From the NCBI GenBank assembly GCA_030062745.1, contig CP099854.1, positions 9,016,014 through 9,080,013 of the forward strand: 64,000 bases of DNA, given 5' to 3'. This document shows positions 57,260 to 64,000 of the stretch, piece by piece. Both the position numbers and the translations under genes were made by a program. The stretch is from Capitulum mitella. Taxonomy: Eukaryota; Arthropoda; Thecostraca; Pollicipedomorpha; Pollicipedidae. Under the pieces are notes generated by a model. That model was given only the letters and a program-made list of their open reading frames with translations. It did not search any database and was not told where the DNA came from. The stretch's first letter is position 1. Each line of letters starts with the position of its first letter.

Positions 57260-58340
57260 TTTGCCAGCTTAGTTTAGGTTCCCTTTTGCAGTTACAGTGG
57301 CACTTTTGGCGGTCTCGGGCCGTTTGCCGTGCCAGGACCCTCTATTGGTCTCAGGTTCCTTTTACAGTTTCACTTGTCTCCAATGGATCCCGTTTCGGGG
57401 CCCCTCTGGCTGGCCAGGGTCTCCTTATGCCGTGCTAGGCATCCTCTTAAGTTTTTTTTCATCTCAGGTACCTCTCTGGCACTTTAAGCGGCCTCATGGA
57501 CCCTTTGCCGTGTTGGGGCCCATTGAGGTCCCAGGGGCACTTGAAGAATTTCATAGGCTCTTGTTTCCATCTTAGGGTCCATCTTAGCGGGTCTCATTAA
57601 CCCTCCCGGAGGCCCTCTGACTACATCAAGAACCATCAGCTTTTCACTCGCAGGGGCCTCCTAGGGACTCAGTCCTCGGCCCCATCTGGCGGTCTCAGGG
57701 ACACTCTGCCGTGCTGGGGCCCTGTTGTGGTCTCAGGGGCCCTTTGGGAACTTTAGGGGCCCTCTATGCGTCTCATAGGACATCTAACCTCCAGAGGGCC
57801 TCCGTGACTGCATCAAGAGCCCGTCAGGTTCTTATAGAGACCCCGTAAAACTCATATGGGGCCCCTTCGGGGCTTCTTTTAAATCTGACAGGGGCCCCTT
57901 CTCAGGGTTCAGGGAGGGTGCGATCGTCTCCATTGCTCCCCTTTGGATCCGCGCCTCGCCCTCGTAATCAGTGGGGCCTCATGTGGTTAAAATTATTGTC
58001 GGTTTGTAAAGGGGCCCACTGAAGTGCAAAGGGAGCCCATGCTCGCCTGTCAAGACGTTGCTGCCGACCTGGCGGGTGCCTTTTACAAGTCGTCAGGGAT
58101 ATTTTTACAGGAAAGCAGGGGCCCCTGAATTATCGTCTATGGGCCCCTATTGGCCAGGGGGTCACTGCCTATCTGTAGAGGACACCCTATCCGCCTGTAA
58201 AGGGCCCCTGCCAACCTCTGGAGGCAGGGGCAAGGACCTTCTTCCAGACTGAAAGGAGGTTCTTTCAGAGGCTGACAGGGGCCCTTTATGAGCCGACAGG
58301 GGGCGTTCCCCGGACAAGAAGTGAACTCCCCTACCAGCTA
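57260..58340 (-). repeat. Degenerate GGGGCCCCT/CTCAGGGGCCC tandem repeat
   Basis: Units of 25-35 bp built on GTCTCAGGGGCCC and GGGGCCCCTTTTAAG-type text, the reverse complement in style of the array at 32610-35560. Confidence 0.75.
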
Positions 58341-58499
58341 GCCGGGACCTCTAAACTCCCATTCAGACCACGGGTCTCTCTTCATACTACACAAAACCTT
58401 TTTGTATATTTGGGGTACGTTTTCTTCAGCATCGTAAGCTTTCCTTACTGTTTAAAATATTCTTATCTTGTCTTCATTGTCTGCTTCGGACAGCCTAAG

Positions 58500-59000
58500 A
58501 CGCGCTGCAGGCGCCCCACGCTATACAAAGAACTGGGGCCTTCGGCCCCAGGGGGGGGGCTCGGCCGCCAGGGGCCCCGCTTGGTCTCCAGGGGGGATGG
58601 CTCCTTTGGCCCCTTGGCTATGCCACTGAAAATATGTGAAGAGGGAAAATGAGAATAATAATAACGAGAATAAACATAGCCAACAAACGTCATGAGAAAG
58701 GCCCAGCATCCAAATAATGCAAGCCCGCATCCTGGATCCGCCCCTGGCCTTCAGAAGGGCACCGTCCGGTTCGAGCTTCGGCCGACACGTGGGGTTCGAG
58801 AAGAAAAGGGAGTGTCAGATGATGGCGGTTGGTGTAAACACTGGCACAGCCAAGGGAATGGGGCGGAAGGCCCGCCAAATTTTTGCGAAAACCATTGCAC
58901 ACCACTGAGAACCATTGTCTTCCAGGAAGGCAGTTTTCGTATGATTTCAGTTCGCATTGAGCTCCCCCGTTAAGAAAATCCTGGCTGCGCCCCTGGGTGT
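58500..59000. mobile_element. Remnants of DNA-transposon-like ends
   Basis: The minus strand begins CAGTGGCATAGCCAAGGGGC near 58630, and GCATCCTGGATCCGCCCCTG (58727) and AAATCCTGGCTGCGCCCCTG (58976) mark two more ends. The part at 58850-58999 matches 63280-63440 (TATGATTTCAGTTC, then AGAAAATC). Confidence 0.45.
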
Positions 59001-60035
59001 GAATGTTGTAATGTTGACACGAATCCAACATGGTCATGTGCATCTTGGCATCAGGTCAATAAAATCTGATCCTATGCGTATGAAGTGTCTCAAACTTATG
59101 TTGTTGTGTTGAGTTGTGCCATGTTTTGGGATTGAGGAATGTCATTTATAACGAAATATAAACAATGAAGAATGAGGCAGTGCTCTGTAATCCATCGATG
59201 CCTATTGGTCAAGCAACACAAGGAAAAAACCATTGTTGCTTACATGATTAAAGGTTGTGAAGAGTTTCATCATAACACGCAGTAATCGGCTCCATCTTCA
59301 CAAAAGTAACAAAAGGCAGCGGTGCACCCAAACTGTCGTTCCATGCCATGTCTCGTGCTGTTGTAACCAGAGTTTGCATACTTTATAAGTTTAGGGATGT
59401 TGCATGAATCAGTTATTTTGCCTTGCACAAGTTTACAAACCACATATTATGATTGGAAGACGGCCCAGGGGTTTCTAAGTTACGTCCCAGAAACGCCAAA
59501 GTAGCACCGACGTTGCGTGAACACATTACTCATTTGGTATACTTCTTTTCAACCCCAAAAACACGCGGAGCTTTTCACTCAAAATGCTGCAAAAAAAAAA
59601 ACAGACCGCCTGAAACTGTGTGCATTTCTTTACGGCAAAATGCCTGCGGACCTTCTTTTCCCACTGAACGCGCTATTGATCGACGTATATGTATTTATGA
59701 ATATGTAGTTCATATATATATATGTATATATATATATGTACATATATAACACTCCATTTCGATTAGTTCACGAATCACTGCCACGCGTCAAATTATTAAC
59801 GTCTTGGGCATTTAGCCAACATTATCAGACCGTACCTAAAAATGGCAAGGCTTTCATTCCTCAAAGAACTGGCTGAATGCTATAATTAGGTAAATGAATC
59901 ATGCAAGTATTTTTGCCTGACTGCCCAATGATAAAAGTCATGTGACGTCTCCGCTGCATAGCGATACAGACAGGATATTTCACTCTCGCCAGGGCGCGTC
60001 CACCATAGGGTGCCGTCAGCCCAGTCAATGCAGTG
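59001..60035. other. Intergenic, no gene seen
   Basis: AT-rich, with a short TATATATATG cluster at 59711-59748. The plus-strand frame at 59453-59749 runs into that repeat and is not credible. Confidence 0.45.
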
Positions 60036-61931
60036 TTAACTCGGCAATGACTGGGTTATTTCGCCTCCTTCCATTGACTGGGGGGAGGGGGAGGGCGTTT
60101 ACCGTCCAAACGTCGATCTCGAGAACCAATCCTCGTATTCGGCTGATTCAAACGGCAGTCGACAGTGTAGAACCTTGCGGCCCTGTGATTTATACATTTT
60201 AGTTTTTGGACCACCGATGACGTTACAGGCCGGGTCAAACACGAATAGGTGACCATTTTGTCCAAAAGCGCCAAATTACATCGAAAAACAGACCGAGACT
60301 GAAGTTGGCGTGCCAAATGCCCCTGGCAGCTCTCATGCTCTGAGTGTCATCTGATCCAAGGTCGTAAGAGATCAAGTCCACAGGTTGGGCCAAATTTGAG
60401 GTCCGTTATAGTGTGTTATGCAACACAGGCTTCCTGATCCATTAGTCCCGCACCATCTGGGGTGTTAAATAGGGCACCCCATGGAGTTTTCGTGAATAAC
60501 TTCTGAACCGTTAGAGCCAGCGCAACCAAACTTCCAGTATCCTTTCTTTAATTAATTTTACACACGTTTTGACACAGACACCATTTCCGTGCTAGATCCG
60601 GTCATTGAGATATCACGTCATAAGTGAACCCTTGCACGGATGTTTTCGTCTCTTCGGGCGGTGCCGCAAATATGTTTTTTATAATTTTCGAGAAAATAAT
60701 GGGTGGATTATTTGGATTTACATAGGACACGGCCCCTTAAAGGATATACGGCCGTCGCACGTCAACATAAGAGGTCATGCTTGGTCACTTGCGTGATGAC
60801 AATTGGACTGTTGCATTGTGTGTGACGGATGCGGTTGCTGCTGACCTGTGGAGAATCGAAGTTCTAGTTTTACCATGTAGCACGAGATGGCGCGCGGGAT
60901 GGCGCTAGGGTTTCCGAATCTTTCGACGAACCGGAGATCAGTTCTCCGACATCGTATTATGTGTTTTACATTACTTCCTGAATTGCAAGGCTCAGGGCTA
61001 TCGAATGGTTGTAGACCGGTTTGGATCCGACGGTTAGACCCTGAGATAACAGGGGATGGCCTTTTTGACACCCCCAGCGGTTCTGGGTACAAGAGCGCGC
61101 CAGGCGGTGCCGGGTTAAAGACGGATATTCTAAAAAGGGTATTTTCAGAGAGCCTTGGGGACGTCAAGTTTGCAATAGCCCCAATTGTCGTCGATATGCA
61201 ATGATGCAACATTTTGTATTTTAAAATTCGGAGCACCACGAGCTCGCTAGTGGCCTCCATGTGTCATCTCTGGACGACTTCACAGTCTGTGCGATGTTGC
61301 ACATTTCGGCAGAATATTGCACAACACTGCAAATGCCCACATCCCTGCACCGGCCATCCAGAACGTCAAACAGATGTCAGTAATTTATTCGCTAATATGG
61401 AATCTGCATAAACCAGCCAAAGTTCAACCTACGAAACAATGTTGCAATGTTGGAAGAAGGTGCTACGTAAATTGCATGTGCTGTTAACTTCAAGAAAATC
61501 AAACAAGCTCTCTGGTCGCATCAGTATCAGTTCACTTAGTTCCTTTTAGAAAACGCATTTTTACTGGACCTGGAAAATACATATTTGGCCAAGGATGACC
61601 TCGTATTTCGTCAGAGGTGTTCCCTGTTGAACTCTCAGGTCATGCTGATGCACAGTACAAGACACAGTCACTATAAATTGCAAAGCACCGACAATACAGC
61701 GACGAACTGAAATTGCACGTCGAATCGAAAAACATCGTTATATTTATGGCGTCATGAAGACGTGACTTAAGGTAACCTCGTTTCCACATTGCGGCTAAAA
61801 TGTGCACATTAGATGCAAAAAGGTGCTGAAAGTTTCAGGGTGCTGAGTCTATTCTTTTAGGGGATATCTAAGAAACCGCTATGGTGGAGGGCGTTAAACG
61901 CCCCTACCCCTGATAGAAAATGGCGGGTTAA
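60036..61931 (+). mobile_element. TTAA-flanked element, family 3, with insertion
   Basis: TTAA borders. The left part holds GGGCGTTTACCGTCC, then CGATCTCGAGAACC; the right end has the palindrome GGGCGTTAAACGCCC and AAAATGGCGGGTTAA. It aligns with 41639-42663 inverted, except for about 740 extra bp (roughly 60455-61200). The extra part holds a minus-strand open frame (60775-61260) that I do not recognise. Confidence 0.78.
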
Positions 61932-62029
61932 GTCGACCAGTTCCGAAATTCGCCGCTATGGCGCTGACGGCAGATGTCCGGCGTCTGACCGTATCGGCGC
62001 AGGAACAAACAGTTGCTCATGCTGCCCTA

Positions 62030-62260
62030 CATTTCTGGTATCTGCTTTCATCATCGACCACTTGACGAGCCTCAAGAGTGGGTACGTACACAACCTGAGC
62101 CTGCAAGGCGCTATCTAATCGAGCGATGCACAGACCGTTAGACAGGGAGCCGGACCGTGACGGGCCGCTGTCTATCTCTGTTATCTGCACTGCAGCATAG
62201 TCCTGCACGGAAGTGAGCCAGCGGTTCCGATGACCATGTCTTCTGGCGCTTAGATGAACA
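62030..62260 (-). pseudogene. LINE-type endonuclease fragment, decayed
   Basis: The minus strand reads SLSNGLCIARLDSALQAQVV, then YVPTLEARQVV. This recalls the strand around the YAPTL motif in apurinic-type endonuclease domains of non-LTR retrotransposons. Only about 75 codons are recognisable and neighbouring domains are absent. Family assignment is tentative. Confidence 0.4.
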
Positions 62261-62309
62261 AACCAAAAATTATGAAAACGAATTGACGAGGTGTGGGTAA
62301 ACAGCATAC

Positions 62310-63279
62310 ACGAGGGGAAATATGCACCTCATTAGAAATTTAAATGCGACATTGTCACGCTGCAGGATACCCACTTAACTAAGGGGAAAGAACTATTTTC
62401 AAAGCCCCGTGAAATGGGAAGACCTATCCTTCGTTTTGTACGGCTCACAGTCGTGGCACATCAATAATAATTATTTAGAAGCACTGCTCAGCACGAGGTT
62501 TTGTTCGAATGCTCTTCAGACACTGAAAATTTCATCATTTTAGGTTGCAGGATCGATCATAACACATACTAATTTCGCAACACGCACGAGTCCAACAGAG
62601 ACGAACCCGACTTTTACAGGAAATCAGGCGATATTTCATCGCGATACGAAACAGACCACAATGAAATTGGCTGATACTTCAATTTTGCGATAGACCAAGG
62701 TTCAGACTCATTTAAATACGCCAGAGAGAATTACGTAAATGCGAGGAATGCCTTTAAAGAAGTATGGAAAAGCTGATCGATTTGACGCTTAAGGAATCCA
62801 GAGAAGAAGTCATATACGTGGCAGAAGAAAATTCCAGTGAAACACGAAAGATTACATATGGTCTTTGTGGGCGACCACCTGGTCGGTCACTGCGTGGGTG
62901 GGAGCATGAAGCCAGGATACAGAACCAATAACAGCATAATCTCGACAAAAATTACAAAGATCGAGCAAGGCGGTGGTCCTGAAATTTGGAAGCTCTTTGA
63001 ATTACTTTTCGAACATGATGGGCACCTCAACTCAGTGCAAAAATGCATTAAAGAGAGGATATTTCAATACGCCTTACCCGTTTAACAATGAAATTTATTG
63101 AAAACCCTGCTAACAGAAAAGACGTCCAATTTGCAATCTGCGATGACGTATTCCACAGGACGTTACTGCTCATGGTTCTCGGCAAAACCGTAAGGTTTCT
63201 GAAACGGAAAACGAAACTTTTTGGACCAAAAAAAAAACGAGAATCTCAGAGCGAAATTGCCGAGGAGCATTCACCGACA
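62310..63279. other. Intergenic, no supported gene
   Basis: Two plus-strand frames of 82 and 67 codons (62837-63085, 63088-63291) follow each other but have ordinary AT-rich codon use and no recognised motif. Confidence 0.35.
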
Positions 63280-63440
63280 CAGCCAAGGTAGGGTGGGAGT
63301 CCACCCACCTTCGGCCCGCATTTTTCGTGAGAACTATCAATTCCACATCATCTCCAAGCAGGCGGTTTTCTTATGATTTCAGTTCACACAGAGCTCCAGC
63401 CACGCCCCCCCCCCCCTTGAGGAAATCGTTACTGTGCCCG
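63280..63440 (+). mobile_element. Fragment of the repeat also at 58850-58999
   Basis: Shared text: AGCCAAGG at the start, then GGCGGTTTTCTTATGATTTC and CAGAGCTCC with a long C-run. Confidence 0.5.
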
Positions 63441-63519
63441 TAGACGCACGCCGAACTCTCGCCTACAAATCGAAAAACATGAGAGCGGAATGCCCCCCCC
63501 CCACATTATATTGCTCCCC

Positions 63520-63694
63520 ACCCCCTCCAGGTGGCTTTGGAGCATCTGCACTCGGGTATCTAATCGGCCCCCCCCCCGCCCGGCCCACCACGGGCGCTCC
63601 GAACACCTGCAGAGAGCGCCGGTCAGCGCCGCCGACCGCTACCACCCGGGGGCAGGGCCTCTGACCTCGACTTCTGACCTTAGGTCACGTGACA
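63520..63694 (+). promoter_or_regulatory. Promoter-proximal region of the paralogous gene
   Basis: This is the inverted copy of 44686-44870. It shares the G/C tracts, GGTATCTAAT, the segment around AACACCTGCAGAGAGCGCC, and directly before the ATG the everted AGGTCA pair (63675-63687) plus the E-box GGTCACGTGAC (63683-63693). Similarity fades upstream of about 63520. Confidence 0.45.
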
Positions 63695-63752
63695 ATGGCG
63701 GCCAGGGTGTCGTTGCTGTTCCTGGTGCTGTTGGTCTCGTGGTCGGAGACAG
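63695..63752 (+). CDS. Paralogous cadherin-like gene, exon 1 (signal peptide), cut by window end
   Basis: The ATG opens MAARVSLLFLVLLVSWSET, differing from the minus-strand exon 1 at only two residues. It ends, like that exon, with a single G in phase 1 before a donor (GTGAGA). The sequence before it (promoter, E-box) and the first about 120 bp of intron are also close copies of the minus-strand gene, in inverted orientation. It is therefore the first exon of a second, divergently transcribed paralogue whose remaining exons lie past position 64000. It could also be an isolated duplicated exon, which this window cannot decide. Confidence 0.75.
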
Positions 63753-63982
63753 GTGAGAAGAGTATCATTCCTACGGCCACCTGCTCTTTTGGTGACGTCA
63801 AAAGCGCAAAACAGGTCTTCCGACTGCTGTGTTTCATGCGTGTTGGTAGTGTATTTTATGATGCATAACTGTTATACGGTGTGTAGCCGTGGTACAGCTC
63901 ATGATGGTGATATAATGATATGAGGCATTCATCATGAGCTCATCATGAATGAAATTTATGTGTGCACAAGATAACTGGTTGC

Positions 63983-64000
63983 TCTAAACCCGCGCACGAC
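63983..64000 (+). mobile_element. Start of another family 2 TTAA element at the window edge
   Basis: TAAACCCGCGCACGAC matches the family 2 end (TTAACCCGCACACGACCGT in copy 2, inverted). Only the terminal repeat is inside the window. Confidence 0.5.

Overview
This is metazoan nuclear DNA, most likely from an invertebrate. Short exons with GT-AG borders and strongly GC-rich third codon positions sit in long, AT-richer introns and intergenic DNA crowded with transposable elements. There is no bacterial gene layout, no CRISPR array and no rRNA gene. A 500-base N gap (20634-21133) marks an assembly join. I cannot name the species from sequence alone.

The one well-supported gene is a single-pass membrane protein of the cadherin family on the minus strand, from a start codon at 44685 to a stop at 7948 (about 37 kb). 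Ten coding exons could be placed. They encode a signal peptide (44628-44685), a cysteine-containing amino-terminal region that I do not recognise (30463-30788), about two cadherin repeats near the membrane (14335-14519, 13300-13395, 12714-12807, 11422-11531, 10983-11070), the transmembrane segment (10282-10414), and a cytoplasmic tail of about 300 residues (9040-9154 and 7948-8718). Every adjacent pair has matching splice phase except the step from 30463 to 14519. At least one exon is missing there, in or around the N gap. A near copy of exon 1 with its promoter and intron start lies on the plus strand at 63695-63752, so a divergently transcribed paralogue begins at the right end and runs out of the window.

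The rest is mostly mobile DNA. At least five families of non-autonomous elements of about 1.2-1.9 kb begin and end in TTAA, as piggyBac-type elements do. They share a layout: TTAA, short terminal inverted repeat, G-run/C-run hairpin just inside each end, and in several families an ATCTCGAGAAC block. Two copies have their unoccupied target site preserved elsewhere in the window, which shows integration at TTAA directly. A degenerate Penelope-like element forms a head-to-head inverted pair at about 23.6-30.4 kb in the second intron of the cadherin gene, ending about 35 bp from a splice donor. A tRNA-derived SINE lies at about 9.7 kb, and its body recurs in both copies of a direct duplication of about 2.5-2.8 kb (14.6-17.4 and 18.1-20.6 kb). 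There are also TA microsatellites, several minisatellites and a LINE fragment.

Layout: 1-5 kb, duplicated mosaic repeats; 5-7.9 kb, GC-rich DNA with possible extra exons; 7.9-14.5 kb, the 3' half of the cadherin gene; 14.6-30.4 kb, its giant intron with the duplicated unit, the gap, TTAA elements and the Penelope pair; 30.5-30.8 kb, exon 2; 31-44.6 kb, intron 1 packed with TTAA elements and a degenerate GC-rich tandem repeat; 44.7-63.7 kb, the intergenic span between the paralogues; 63.7-64 kb, start of the second gene.
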